Source: Lachnospiraceae bacterium UBA3850 (GTDB lineage: Bacteria > Bacillota > Clostridia > Lachnospirales > Lachnospiraceae). From it: a stretch of DNA of 63,655 bases. A model generated the notes under the pieces. The model was given only the letters and a program-made list of their open reading frames with translations. It was not told where the DNA came from and made no database searches. A program made the translations under genes and the position numbers. This document shows positions 55,426-63,655 of the stretch, piece after piece (positions within the stretch are counted from its first letter, which is position 1; every line of letters begins with the position of its first letter). The DNA lies in NCBI GenBank assembly GCA_002392655.1, contig DGHK01000029.1:1-63655 (forward strand), read 5' to 3'.

Positions 55426-56840
55426 GTACTAACTGAAAACAATATGAGAACAGGGAACAGCTCCAGCCTTCCCGCTATCATATCAAATATAAGAACCCAT
55501 TTTGACAGTATGCTGTAGCCGGCATAATTTCCAACCGGACCTACCACACCCAGTCCCGGACCTATGTTGTTTATCGTTGCAGCTACCGACGTAAATGTAG
55601 TTGTAAGATCAAATCCATCGAAGCTGATAATTAATAATGATGTAATAAATATAAATATGTATGCCATCAGAAAAACATTTGTAGTTCTGATGGTGTCACT
55701 ATTAACAGATTTTCCATCCAGTCTGACTGTCCTTACAGACTTAGGATGTGTGTAGCTCTGCATCTCTCTTACTACCTGCTTAAAATAAAGGATTACTCTC
55801 GAAACCTTGAGCCCTCCTCCAGTACTTCCGGCGCAAGCACCGGAGAACATGATCAGAACAAGTATACCCTTCGGAAGCGTCGTCCATAGGTTAAAGTCTG
55901 TGGTTGCATATCCTGTTGTCGTCATAACAGATGCAACCTGGAATGATGCATGATGGAAAGAATCCATGATGCTGTCCCCTAAAGTTCCGATGGTAACTAT
56001 AACCGACGATACAAAGAATATCATCAGATAAACTATGACCTCCTCACTCTTAAGCAGGCTCTTGAACTTCCTGATGAGAATAAGGAAATATACATTGAAG
56101 TTTATTCCGAACATAACCATTCCAATGGTGATTATGGTCTGACACGCATAATTGTAGCTGGCAATACTGTCAGCCTTTACACCGAAGCCTCCCGTTCCAG
56201 CTGTACCAAATGATATACAGGCGCTGTCAAATGCAGGCATGCCCGCTATGATAAGTGCAACAATAAGCACAACCGTCATAGTCGTATATATAGCATAAAG
56301 AGTGAGCGCGGTCTCCCTTACCTTCGGAACCATCTTCTCTACTGAAGGACCCGGGCTTTCCGCTCTCATTATATTCATCTCGTCAGCGCTGGACTGAACA
56401 AAAATCAGCATGAAAACAAGTATACCCATTCCACCGATCCAGTGTGTGAAGCTTCTCCAGAATAGGAGACACTTCGGCAACAGTTCGACATTTGGAAGTA
56501 TACTTGCTCCTGTAGTTGTGAACCCGGAGGATGTCTCGAACATTGCATCCGTAAAGCTCGGTATATATCCGGATATACAGAAAGGAATAGCACCTATCGC
56601 GCTGAAAACAAGCCAGGCCAGAGCAGTTATGACGAAGCCCTCCTTTGCTCTGATTCTGGAATTCTTAACCGGCACAAGTCTGATCAGACTGCCGACTATT
56701 ATAGATCCACCTGCAGTGACAGCAAGATAGAAAAAGCTTTTTTCCGAATAATACACACCTAATAAAGTAGGAAGTATCAAAAGGATTCCTTCAAGCTGTA
56801 TGAGCTTTCCGAGCATTTTCAAAATTATTCTTTCATTCAT
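55410..56840 (-). CDS. trkH: TrkH-type potassium uptake subunit
   Basis: 476 residues, ten or so membrane helices. Pore-loop glycines in TSSGFTTTGASIL, GTAGTGGFGVKA, TTTGYATTDF and NNIGPGLG follow the four-repeat pattern. It partners the two-domain TrkA encoded just upstream; four Trk/Ktr genes in a row give two complete channels. Confidence 0.92.
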   Translation of the reverse strand: MNERIILKMLGKLIQLEGILLILPTLLGVYYSEKSFFYLAVTAGGSIIVGSLIRLVPVKNSRIRAKEGFVITALAWLVFSAIGAIPFCISGYIPSFTDAMFETSSGFTTTGASILPNVELLPKCLLFWRSFTHWIGGMGILVFMLIFVQSSADEMNIMRAESPGPSVEKMVPKVRETALTLYAIYTTMTVVLIVALIIAGMPAFDSACISFGTAGTGGFGVKADSIASYNYACQTIITIGMVMFGINFNVYFLILIRKFKSLLKSEEVIVYLMIFFVSSVIVTIGTLGDSIMDSFHHASFQVASVMTTTGYATTDFNLWTTLPKGILVLIMFSGACAGSTGGGLKVSRVILYFKQVVREMQSYTHPKSVRTVRLDGKSVNSDTIRTTNVFLMAYIFIFITSLLIISFDGFDLTTTFTSVAATINNIGPGLGVVGPVGNYAGYSILSKWVLIFDMIAGRLELFPVLILFSVSTWRKK

Positions 56841-56850
56841 CGTTAAACGG

Positions 56851-58215
56851 TTATCCCTTCACGATCTCATTTATACCATGTATATTTTTGTGGGTGGTAA
56901 CTACCACAACGCTGTCTCCACGCTCCAGTCTGTCACGTCCACCCGGTCGAATAATTCTTCCCTTCCTATTGATACTGCATATAAGGGTATTATCAAGTAA
57001 TGGCAGGTCCCTAAGTTCAAGACCTGTATAGTTGAAGTCTTCTCCGACAGAAAGCTCGAGTGCTTCAACCTTACCATCCATTATTCTATAAAGCGCCTCA
57101 ACCTCACTTCCGATGGAGTTCTGCATAGAACGTACATATCTGGCTATGTAATCAGATGTGATTTCCTTGGTACTGATCTTGTTACCCACCGGCAGTTCAT
57201 TAACTATATCTTCATAAGAATTTCTGTGTACCTTTGTAATAACCTTGATATTAGAATCAAGCTTATTCAGATAAAGCGACAGAAGTATATTTGCCTCATC
57301 CGAATGCATAAGAGCACAAACGGCGTCCATCTCATCTACTGACTCCTGAATAAGAAGTCTCTTGTCAGTCGCATCACCGCATATGATCATAGCCTTCGGC
57401 AGAATCTCTGCCAGCTCCTCGCATCTCTCAGGATTCTTTTCAATTATCTTGACCCTTATCCTGAGATCTAAAAGTTTTTTGGCGAGATAGTATCCTATGG
57501 TACCACCTCCGGCCAGCATAACATTTTTTATCTTCTTTGCTTTTATTCCTATGTTGTTAAGGAAATTATTTATCTCAACCATGGAAAGTCTTGCAGATAT
57601 GGTATCTCCGGAATGAAGAACATATTCACCGTTCGGAATAACAACCTCACCGTTATGCTCTGCCACGCATACCAGTGCACCCGCGCCGACTTTTCCATAC
57701 ATATTTTTCATCTTAAGTCCATCGAGAACCGAACCTTCGGGAATTTTTATTCCCACGAGGCTCACCTTACCCTTGGCAAATGTATCTACCTCCAGGGCTG
57801 ATGGAATCTGGATAAGTCTCACTATTTCCTCTGCCGCAACCATCTCAGGATTTATGGACATAGAAAGTCCGAGCTCATCCTTCAGATACTGTATCTCATC
57901 CGTATACTGTGGACTTCTTATTCTCGCTATTGTATGACATTTACCGGTCTTTCTTGCTATCAGACAAGCAAGCATATTTTTTTCGTCATCATCGGTAACT
58001 GCTATCAGTAGATCAGCATTCTTGATTCCGGCATCCATCTGTGTGGCTATACTCGTACAATCTCCCTGATAACCCATAACATCTATAAAGCTTGTAACCG
58101 ATGTCAGAGCCTCATAGCTCTTATCCATAACTGTCACTTCATGTCCTGCTGTCGTCAGTCTGTCTGCCAGCGATCTGCCAACCTTACCACAGCCGGCGAT
58201 AATTATATTCATCAC
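56851..58215 (-). CDS. trkA: TrkA potassium channel regulatory protein (two RCK domains)
   Basis: 454 residues: two copies of RCK_N/RCK_C. The first begins MNIIIAGCGKVGRSLADR, the second near 232 begins VMLAGGGTIGYYLAKK; both have the Gly-rich NAD-binding loop. It gates TrkH. First gene of the K+ cluster, preceded by an imperfect hairpin (58218-58258) and a GGAGAAA site. Confidence 0.93.
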   Translation of the reverse strand: MMNIIIAGCGKVGRSLADRLTTAGHEVTVMDKSYEALTSVTSFIDVMGYQGDCTSIATQMDAGIKNADLLIAVTDDDEKNMLACLIARKTGKCHTIARIRSPQYTDEIQYLKDELGLSMSINPEMVAAEEIVRLIQIPSALEVDTFAKGKVSLVGIKIPEGSVLDGLKMKNMYGKVGAGALVCVAEHNGEVVIPNGEYVLHSGDTISARLSMVEINNFLNNIGIKAKKIKNVMLAGGGTIGYYLAKKLLDLRIRVKIIEKNPERCEELAEILPKAMIICGDATDKRLLIQESVDEMDAVCALMHSDEANILLSLYLNKLDSNIKVITKVHRNSYEDIVNELPVGNKISTKEITSDYIARYVRSMQNSIGSEVEALYRIMDGKVEALELSVGEDFNYTGLELRDLPLLDNTLICSINRKGRIIRPGGRDRLERGDSVVVVTTHKNIHGINEIVKG

Positions 58216-58217
58216 TT

Positions 58218-58258
58218 TCTCCTTTTTAAGTCAACGAGCAAGTTGTCGGCTCCTTTTG
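58218..58258 (-). other. Hairpin in the trkA leader
   Basis: Outer AAGTCAA/TTGACTT and inner GAGC/GCTC stem just before the trkA ribosome site. No U tract, so not a normal terminator; a regulatory role is possible. Confidence 0.35.
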
Positions 58259-58264
58259 ACTTAT

Positions 58265-59041
58265 TTATCTCATAGAGTCATATAAATGTTTCAGATAGAT
58301 TCTCTGATACTCATCGTATTCAGCCAAGCCTCTGAACGCCTCCTCTACTGTATAACCATCATCAATGAGTCGCTGAACAAGGTCAGTATACTCTTGTGAA
58401 ACATCATTTTCAACACTTTTCCCAGCCATAAACTCCATAGGAACCAGAATAACCCTGCCGGATTCTATCTGATTCTGCTTTAATTCCTTTATTACCTTAT
58501 AGAGCCTTCTCTCTCCACGAAGCGAAGCAACATAACCCTTGTCAATATACTTTTTTAGCGATTTTTCAAAGCCGGCGAGCTCCTCAGCTCCATCCGTCTT
58601 ATGTCCCGTCGTAACCAGGATCAAAACATCATCGCCCAACAACTCGGAAAATGCACCATGTGTTGCACGCGCAACAAGCTCATAATCCTTCTCTGAATAA
58701 AGCAGTGGAGCTGAAATAGAGACATTACTGAAAAGCGCCGCAAGCCCTACAGTCTCCTCCTTAAGCCTTCTGTAATCAGTTCCGTCATGTATATCTGTTG
58801 AAATGATTGCCAGGTCTGTCACTCCCATCTCCTTCATATTGAGAATAGCAGCCTTGAGATTCCTGACCTTTTCCCCGGTCTGTTCTCTGAGGCGCTGTCT
58901 GACTTCCTGATCTGTATATGCATAAGTAACTATAGCATCCTCAAATCTGTCGCTTACTGAAAGCGCAAATTCTGTTATAGTTTTATCCTTAATTTCGTTA
59001 TTCAGTGTTCCGTGATTAACGATCAAAAACCCCTGTCTCAT
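58265..59041 (-). CDS. CbiK-like sirohydrochlorin chelatase relative with lost metal ligands
   Basis: 258 residues, chelatase type II fold of the CbiK family. N-terminal LIVNHGTLNNEI and the general CbiK order are present. Of the metal sites known in Salmonella CbiK, the first His is retained in TTGHKTDG (usually MGHG), but the second, in AGDHA, is replaced by AGKSV, and the conserved ES region reads RGER. Cobalt insertion is therefore doubtful. No cobalamin genes are nearby. Ribosome site CGAGGTG. Confidence 0.75.
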   Translation of the reverse strand: MRQGFLIVNHGTLNNEIKDKTITEFALSVSDRFEDAIVTYAYTDQEVRQRLREQTGEKVRNLKAAILNMKEMGVTDLAIISTDIHDGTDYRRLKEETVGLAALFSNVSISAPLLYSEKDYELVARATHGAFSELLGDDVLILVTTGHKTDGAEELAGFEKSLKKYIDKGYVASLRGERRLYKVIKELKQNQIESGRVILVPMEFMAGKSVENDVSQEYTDLVQRLIDDGYTVEEAFRGLAEYDEYQRIYLKHLYDSMR

Positions 59042-59072
59042 ACATTCACACCTCGTGCTTTATACATTTATA

Positions 59073-60419
59073 CTATTTCACCCATTTTCCTGTTGCGTCT
59101 AAACGATAGCCATTTATAGTTTCCGAGCAGGCCATGGCACCACTTGTTTTCATATAATACCAGTCATTTCCGGACTGAATCCATCCAGTCATCATGGCTC
59201 CATCTGAATTCATAAAATACCAGGTGCTTCCATCCTGAAGCCATCCTGTATGCATAGCCCCGTCCGGTCGCATATAATACCATATTCCTTTTATCTGCTT
59301 CCATCCCGTGACCATGGCACCACTTGGATCCAGATAATACCAGATACCACCCTGCTGCTGCCAGCCGGTCATCATATAACCATCTTTATTGAAATAGTAC
59401 CACACACCCTTGATTTCTTCCCACTTAGATGCAGGGTATGTTCCGTCACTGTACTCAAACCACCAGCCCGTGGCATTACTCTTCCATTTTCCTTTCGTCT
59501 CTCCAAAGAGGTCGGCAAGCACCTCCTCCGCAGTCATATCCTGATATCCATCCGGATCAGTTAGTCCTGACACAGCATTCCATCTGAACTGATAATAACC
59601 AGATAGATAGCTCATGCCCTTACTTATATTTGGAAATCTTGAATACCATGAGCTGTAGTAGGTGCTCATATACTGCTTTGCCAGACTTACAGCTTCAGAA
59701 TTTGTCCTTCCGGACGGAGTAGGCGTTCCGTTTATCTGCACTCCCGGAGGACTACTGTGAAGTATTACCACGCTTCCGTCGCTGCAGCTTCCGAGAACAA
59801 TCCACATATGGCTTGAGCTGGTCATTATATCACCCGGCTTATATGTCTTCACGGACGAAGGAGCCGTCATAGTTCCGTAGCCCTTTGACTCAAGTCCGAA
59901 GAATACTTTGTTATTATAATCAACGTATCCGGGATTTCCATCCTCAGTCTCAAGAGTATTGTATAGAACCCAGCCCAGATATCCACTGCAGTCCAGACCG
60001 TTATGGATAACGCTGACATCCTTCTTGTAATCATAATCCTTGTAATTATAGGATGAGTTCTGCTTTGCCGCAAACTCAGCCCACTTAGGTGAAAGTCCTA
60101 TAGTCCTTCCCTCATCTCCGGCACCTGTGTCCTCTTCATTCCAGCCACCACCGTAGATATACATAGTAGTACCAAGCGGCTTTAAACCGGTCTTCAGAAA
60201 ACCTTTTATGGTAGTTGCCTCAGTTTTTGCATCCGTTTTCTCCGCATCTGCCACTATATATTCATCATCATTTTCAGCCGCATAAGCCTCAGTACTGCCC
60301 GGCTTTACAGCACAGACAGAAAAAGCAAATGCTGCTCCAAGCATAAGAGCAGTAATCCTTCTAGATATACCTCTGCGGTTTCTTTCCTTAACTCTTTTGT
60401 TATTAATCAATCTTCTCAA
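59073..60419 (-). CDS. Secreted NlpC/P60-like protein with cell-wall-binding repeats
   Basis: 448 residues starting at TTG 60419 (GGAGG 8 bases upstream), overlapping the previous gene by 17 bases. Signal peptide (about 1-47, ALMLGAAFAFSVCAV). The middle has an NlpC/P60-like cysteine peptidase core: GLDCSGYLGW (Cys), SSSHMWIVL (His) and HSSPPG. The C-terminus has about six choline-binding-type repeats of 20-22 residues (for example GIWYYLDPSGAMVTGW). It likely cleaves peptidoglycan stem peptides at the wall; one or two sites differ from the consensus, so activity is not certain. Confidence 0.85.
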   Translation of the reverse strand: MRRLINNKRVKERNRRGISRRITALMLGAAFAFSVCAVKPGSTEAYAAENDDEYIVADAEKTDAKTEATTIKGFLKTGLKPLGTTMYIYGGGWNEEDTGAGDEGRTIGLSPKWAEFAAKQNSSYNYKDYDYKKDVSVIHNGLDCSGYLGWVLYNTLETEDGNPGYVDYNNKVFFGLESKGYGTMTAPSSVKTYKPGDIMTSSSHMWIVLGSCSDGSVVILHSSPPGVQINGTPTPSGRTNSEAVSLAKQYMSTYYSSWYSRFPNISKGMSYLSGYYQFRWNAVSGLTDPDGYQDMTAEEVLADLFGETKGKWKSNATGWWFEYSDGTYPASKWEEIKGVWYYFNKDGYMMTGWQQQGGIWYYLDPSGAMVTGWKQIKGIWYYMRPDGAMHTGWLQDGSTWYFMNSDGAMMTGWIQSGNDWYYMKTSGAMACSETINGYRLDATGKWVK

Positions 60420-61104
60420 CTATCTCTCCTCCAGTTTTATATATGCTGTTTCCAGGTACATATCCTCTGACAGGCGAAAGAGGATAGATATTTGTATGTC
60501 TACCTATTACGCTTCCGGGATTCATAACACTGTTACATCCAACCTCAACGAAGTCTCCCAGCATAGCTCCGAACTTCTTAAGACCTGTTTCGATATTTAT
60601 ATCACTGTAATCTCCATAGCCCTTTACAACCACAAGAGTCTTGTCTGATTTTACATTTGAAGTTATGGATCCCGCACCCATATGTGACCTGAAGCCCAGT
60701 ACGGAATCACCGACATAGTTATAATGAGGAACCTGCACATTATCAAATATAATCACATTCTTAAGCTCTGTTGAATTACCTACAACACAACTCTCACCCA
60801 CAAGAGCCGAACCTCTTATAAATGCACACTGACGAACCTCAGTATCAGCCCCGATGATGCAGGGGCCTGCTATATAAGCACTGTCAAAAACATTTGCAGT
60901 CTTATGAATCCATATATCGTCGCCTCTCTTATCATACTGCTGAGAAAGCTCTGGATCTGCGTCAATCCTGCTTCCTAGTTCAAGTATGAACTCCTTAATC
61001 TTCGGAAGCGCTTCCCATGGATATGTAACACTCTCAAGGAGCTCACGTGCCTGTGTATGCGTCAGGTCGTACATATTTTCGATTTTTAACAGATCACTAT
61101 TCAT
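60403..61104 (-). CDS. Left-handed beta-helix nucleotidyl/acyltransferase-like protein
   Basis: 233 residues. Hexapeptide repeats start at about 65 (WIHKTANVFDSAYIAGPCIIG, then VGESCVVGNSTELKNVIIFD, and GDFVEVGCNSVMNPGSVIG near the end), as in GlmU C-terminal domains. The N-terminal 60 residues are helical and there is no nucleotidyltransferase domain. The usual catalytic His of GlmU acetyltransferase could not be assigned. Probably a UDP-sugar-related transferase, substrate unknown. Confidence 0.75.
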   Translation of the reverse strand: MNSDLLKIENMYDLTHTQARELLESVTYPWEALPKIKEFILELGSRIDADPELSQQYDKRGDDIWIHKTANVFDSAYIAGPCIIGADTEVRQCAFIRGSALVGESCVVGNSTELKNVIIFDNVQVPHYNYVGDSVLGFRSHMGAGSITSNVKSDKTLVVVKGYGDYSDINIETGLKKFGAMLGDFVEVGCNSVMNPGSVIGRHTNIYPLSPVRGYVPGNSIYKTGGEIVEKID

Positions 61105-61126
61105 ATTTAATTACCTCCGATAGTCT

Positions 61127-63217
61127 CTATTTTTTCTTACCTTTAACATAGTAAGGTTTTGTTTTATCAAATATCAGATGCATCTGATTCTGGTTTCTTA
61201 CATTTTTAACTGCATCTGTATATTTCACAACATAATCTGAAAGCTTGCTCATATACTCTATTTCGCTGATTGTTCCTTCTGCAACTCCCGTAAGTCCCTT
61301 CTCCCAGCTGGCAGTCAGGTCTGCCCTCAGAAGTCCGTTTATGGAATAAAGCACTACATCATATATAATTTCCCCAAGAAACTCCGGTGTAAGCACCTGA
61401 GTTTTTTTATTCAGCTTTATGTACTTGTTCGTTACAAGCTTAGTAATTATCGAATCTCTGGTCGCAGAGGTGCCGATTCCGCTTCCCTTTATCTGTTCAC
61501 GAAGCTCCTCATCCTCTATCAGCTGACCGGCATTCTCCATGGCAAGTATCATGGAACCTGAAGTATATCTCTTCGGAGGATTGGTCTTACCCTCCTTTAT
61601 TTCAAAACCATTACAGGAAAGAACGTCTCCCTTTCTCAGCTTTGAAACATACGCGATAACATCTTCACTTGCAACCTGTTCTCCCTCTAAATCCTGTCCG
61701 CTTCCATCTGCTGTGTCCGACTTCTTACCCGCTCCATCATCAACAGTCTCTTCCTTATCAACAGCCTTCTTCTTCCCGAAGTTCGGATCTGCAACCTGCA
61801 GATATCCCGGTTTTATCAGAAGCTTAAATGCAGCGCTCAGCTCCTCAGTTTTTCTTTCAAGTGTTATGTTTATCTTCTGATACTGAGCCGGAGGATAAAA
61901 GATGGAAACAAATCTCCTCGCGATCACCTCATAAACGGAAGCCTGGATTGATGTAAGCTTACCAAGCTGTCCCAACCCCTGTCCGGTCGGTATTATAGCA
62001 TAGTGATCGGTTATCAGCTTATCGTTAACATACTTAGACTTTGCTATTCCCTTATAGCCTTCCTGATTTATTATATTCTGAGCAAAGGGAGCAACCTTCT
62101 GATAATTGCAAAGTCCTCTCAGATTCTTATCAATCTCTTTTGCAATCGCAGTAGAAAGCACTCTGGCATCTGTTCTCGGATAAGTAACAAGCTTTTTCTC
62201 GTAAAGCTCCTGAACTATATTCAAAGTTTCTGTAGGACTTATCTTGAACATCCTTGAGCAGTCATTCTGAAGCTCCGCCAGATTGTAGAGCATCGGAGGA
62301 TTCTTTTTCTCCGTCTTCTTAGTCATGCTCTTTATTTTCATCTCAACAGGAGTCGGATCCGACAGATACTGTATCAGCTCCTCTGCATCTGTCTTCTCTT
62401 TAAAGCCATTTTCCTTATAGAGCTTCGGGCTTCCTTCATACTTGCTGCCCTTCACCGCCTTCCACTCAGCATTAAAGAGAGTTGTTCCATCCGCCTCATC
62501 CTTTTTCTTTCCGATAAGACCTACAACTCTGTAAAATGGAGTCGATACAAATTCACGTATCTCCCGTTCTCTTTTAACTATCATCCCGAGCACACAGGTC
62601 ATAACACGACCTACGGCTATCACACATTTATCTGTCCCAAGATACTGCTTGATTGGATAGGAATATTTAAGAGTAAGTGCTCTTGAGAAGTTTATTCCCA
62701 TGAGATAATCTTCCTTCGCACGCAGATATGCCGAACATCCGAGATTATCATACTCCGAAAGAGGCTTTGCTTCATTTATTCCTCTCAGAATCTCTTCCTC
62801 AGTCTGCGAATCAATCCAAACTCTTCTTCTGTCCTTTGATGCAGGGACATTTGCCTGCATATCAACCAACCTGTAGATATACTCTCCCTCTCGTCCCGAG
62901 TCAGTACAGACATATATCGTTTCAACATCTTCTCGGTTCAGAAGCCCCTTCACGACATTAAACTGCTTGCTCACGGCAGGAATAACCTCATATTTATACT
63001 TTTCAGGAATAAAAGGTATCGTATCCATACTCCATCTCTTGAGATTCGGGTCATAAGCATCAGGATAACTCATTCCCACCAGATGACCAACGCACCATGT
63101 CACTATGTAATTGTCATCCTCTATATATCCATCCTTACGACTGCCCTTAACCTTAAGTGCTTCAGCAAACTGCTGTGCAACGGATGGCTTCTCTGCTATG
63201 AAGAGTTTCTTACCCAT
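61127..63217 (-). CDS. topB: DNA topoisomerase III
   Basis: 696 residues, type IA topoisomerase. TOPRIM domain: AEKPSVAQQFAEAL and CTDSGREGEYIYR. The catalytic Tyr is in LVTYPRTDARVLS near 335. After the core it carries a short charged insertion around 500-520 (KKAVDKEETVDDGAGKK) and ends YYVKGKKK with no C-terminal zinc ribbons. Relaxes and decatenates DNA. Confidence 0.95.
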   Translation of the reverse strand: MGKKLFIAEKPSVAQQFAEALKVKGSRKDGYIEDDNYIVTWCVGHLVGMSYPDAYDPNLKRWSMDTIPFIPEKYKYEVIPAVSKQFNVVKGLLNREDVETIYVCTDSGREGEYIYRLVDMQANVPASKDRRRVWIDSQTEEEILRGINEAKPLSEYDNLGCSAYLRAKEDYLMGINFSRALTLKYSYPIKQYLGTDKCVIAVGRVMTCVLGMIVKREREIREFVSTPFYRVVGLIGKKKDEADGTTLFNAEWKAVKGSKYEGSPKLYKENGFKEKTDAEELIQYLSDPTPVEMKIKSMTKKTEKKNPPMLYNLAELQNDCSRMFKISPTETLNIVQELYEKKLVTYPRTDARVLSTAIAKEIDKNLRGLCNYQKVAPFAQNIINQEGYKGIAKSKYVNDKLITDHYAIIPTGQGLGQLGKLTSIQASVYEVIARRFVSIFYPPAQYQKINITLERKTEELSAAFKLLIKPGYLQVADPNFGKKKAVDKEETVDDGAGKKSDTADGSGQDLEGEQVASEDVIAYVSKLRKGDVLSCNGFEIKEGKTNPPKRYTSGSMILAMENAGQLIEDEELREQIKGSGIGTSATRDSIITKLVTNKYIKLNKKTQVLTPEFLGEIIYDVVLYSINGLLRADLTASWEKGLTGVAEGTISEIEYMSKLSDYVVKYTDAVKNVRNQNQMHLIFDKTKPYYVKGKKK

Positions 63218-63283
63218 ATGTTACCAGTCCTTTATTTCTTTTCACGTTATGTCTCACATAAGTGAATATGACCTAACCCATCT

Positions 63284-63292
63284 ATTATACCA
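63284..63292 (-). promoter_or_regulatory. Extended -10 promoter of topB
   Basis: TGGTATAAT on the minus strand with a weak TTCAAT 17 bases upstream; leader about 60 bases. Confidence 0.6.
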
Positions 63293-63330
63293 AAAAATGC
63301 CACCTAATTGAACCTAAAAAACAAGAGCAG

Positions 63331-63367
63331 AAAAAAAAGCTACCAGCAACGAATTGCTGATAGCTTT
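63331..63367 (-). terminator. Terminator of the GGGtGRT gene
   Basis: Stem AGCTACCAGCAA / TTGCTGATAGCT (one mismatch) and an eight-base T run on the minus strand. Confidence 0.9.
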
Positions 63368-63388
63368 TATCTCATTTAGTAATAAATA

Positions 63389-63655
63389 TTAGAACTTACC
63401 TGCCTTTGCAGCCTCTTCAATTGAAACAGCTGTTGAAACAGTCATTCCAACCATAGGGTTGTTACCTGCACCGATAAGTCCCATCATCTCTACGTGAGCA
63501 GGAACTGATGAAGAACCGGCGAACTGTGCATCACTGTGCATACGTCCCATAGTATCTGTCATACCATATGAAGCAGGGCCTGCAGCCATGTTATCTGGAT
63601 GAAGTGTTCTACCTGTACCACCACCTGATGCTACTGAGAAGTACTTCTTACCAGC
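63389..63655 (-). CDS. GGGtGRT family protein, C-terminal part cut by window edge
   Basis: The last 88 codons of a gene entering from the right edge. The frame reads KKYFSVASGGGTGRTLHPDN, giving the name motif GGGTGRT, then MTDTMGRMHSDAQFAGSSS and EMMGLIGAGNNPMVGMTVST. This is the C-terminal signature of the GGGtGRT family, highly conserved but of unknown function. The protein ends AKAGKF and is followed by a terminator. Confidence 0.92.
   Translation of the reverse strand, partial: AGKKYFSVASGGGTGRTLHPDNMAAGPASYGMTDTMGRMHSDAQFAGSSSVPAHVEMMGLIGAGNNPMVGMTVSTAVSIEEAAKAGKF

Noticed and set aside
58218..58258. c-di-AMP riboswitch before trkA
   Set aside because: The space is too short (about 50 bases) for a ydaO-type riboswitch and its motifs are absent.
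1..63655. tRNA or rRNA genes
   Set aside because: No GTTCGAATC-like T-loop or rRNA-conserved stretch was found by eye; a tRNA scan would be needed to be sure.

Overview
The window looks like chromosome from a Gram-positive, low-to-mid GC anaerobe of the class Clostridia, most probably Lachnospiraceae (Coprococcus/Butyrivibrio-like). The clues are strong AGGAGG-type ribosome sites, a tryptophan T-box leader, AddAB instead of RecBCD, an acyl-CoA:acetate CoA-transferase of the kind used by fermenters, a DUF6106-like gene, a choline-binding-type repeat protein and a GGGtGRT-family gene at the right edge. This placement is inference; no rRNA or tRNA gene was seen. Almost all genes are on the minus strand.

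Layout. 1-0.5 kb: the first codons of a Phd/YefM-type antitoxin, then a recombination scar joining a DnaA-domain-IV-like fragment to a WYL-regulator fragment. 0.6-16.5 kb: an accessory region with (a) a P-loop-less ATPase-like protein, a small protein, an RtcB RNA ligase and a CbbX/SpoVK-type AAA+ ATPase; (b) a ten-gene operon with a visible extended -10 promoter and a terminator: DUF2779 nuclease/exonuclease, WYL regulator, four diverged paralogues of an unrecognised helical family, a DNA-glycosylase-like protein and three small unknowns; (c) a second RtcB with a Cys-rich mini-protein and a HAD phosphatase. This region is the best candidate for an undescribed nucleic-acid repair or conflict system. 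16.6-22.4 kb: an overlapping small-ORF leader locus, a Uma2-family protein with an N-terminal HTH, a CoA-transferase, an orphan prepilin-like gene and a membrane EAL c-di-GMP phosphodiesterase. 22.5-29.9 kb: the complete T-box-controlled tryptophan operon (ACT-EGDCFBA). 29.9-48.2 kb: mostly housekeeping (RNase H, Hsp33, QueH, IspF, HAD, a TagB/F-like transferase, FolC, QueF, AddA, AddB, a lipoprotein). 48.2-50.5 kb: a tandem array of 25-bp palindromic units between two divergent promoters, a PRTase-like gene with a damaged PRPP loop, a second Uma2 protein and a MITE-like element. 50.5-63.7 kb: a surface hydrolase, two potassium-uptake systems (Ktr and Trk), a CbiK-like protein, a cell-wall NlpC/P60-like protein, a left-handed beta-helix acyltransferase-like protein, topoisomerase III and the GGGtGRT gene.

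How genes fit together. The trp genes form one pathway under tRNA-Trp control. QueF and QueH are two steps of queuosine synthesis. AddA and AddB form one helicase-nuclease. The four Trk/Ktr genes make two K+ channels with their RCK gates. The two RtcB loci and the WYL/DUF2779 operon lie side by side and plausibly share a role in responding to damaged or foreign nucleic acid, but that is inference from family functions and proximity.
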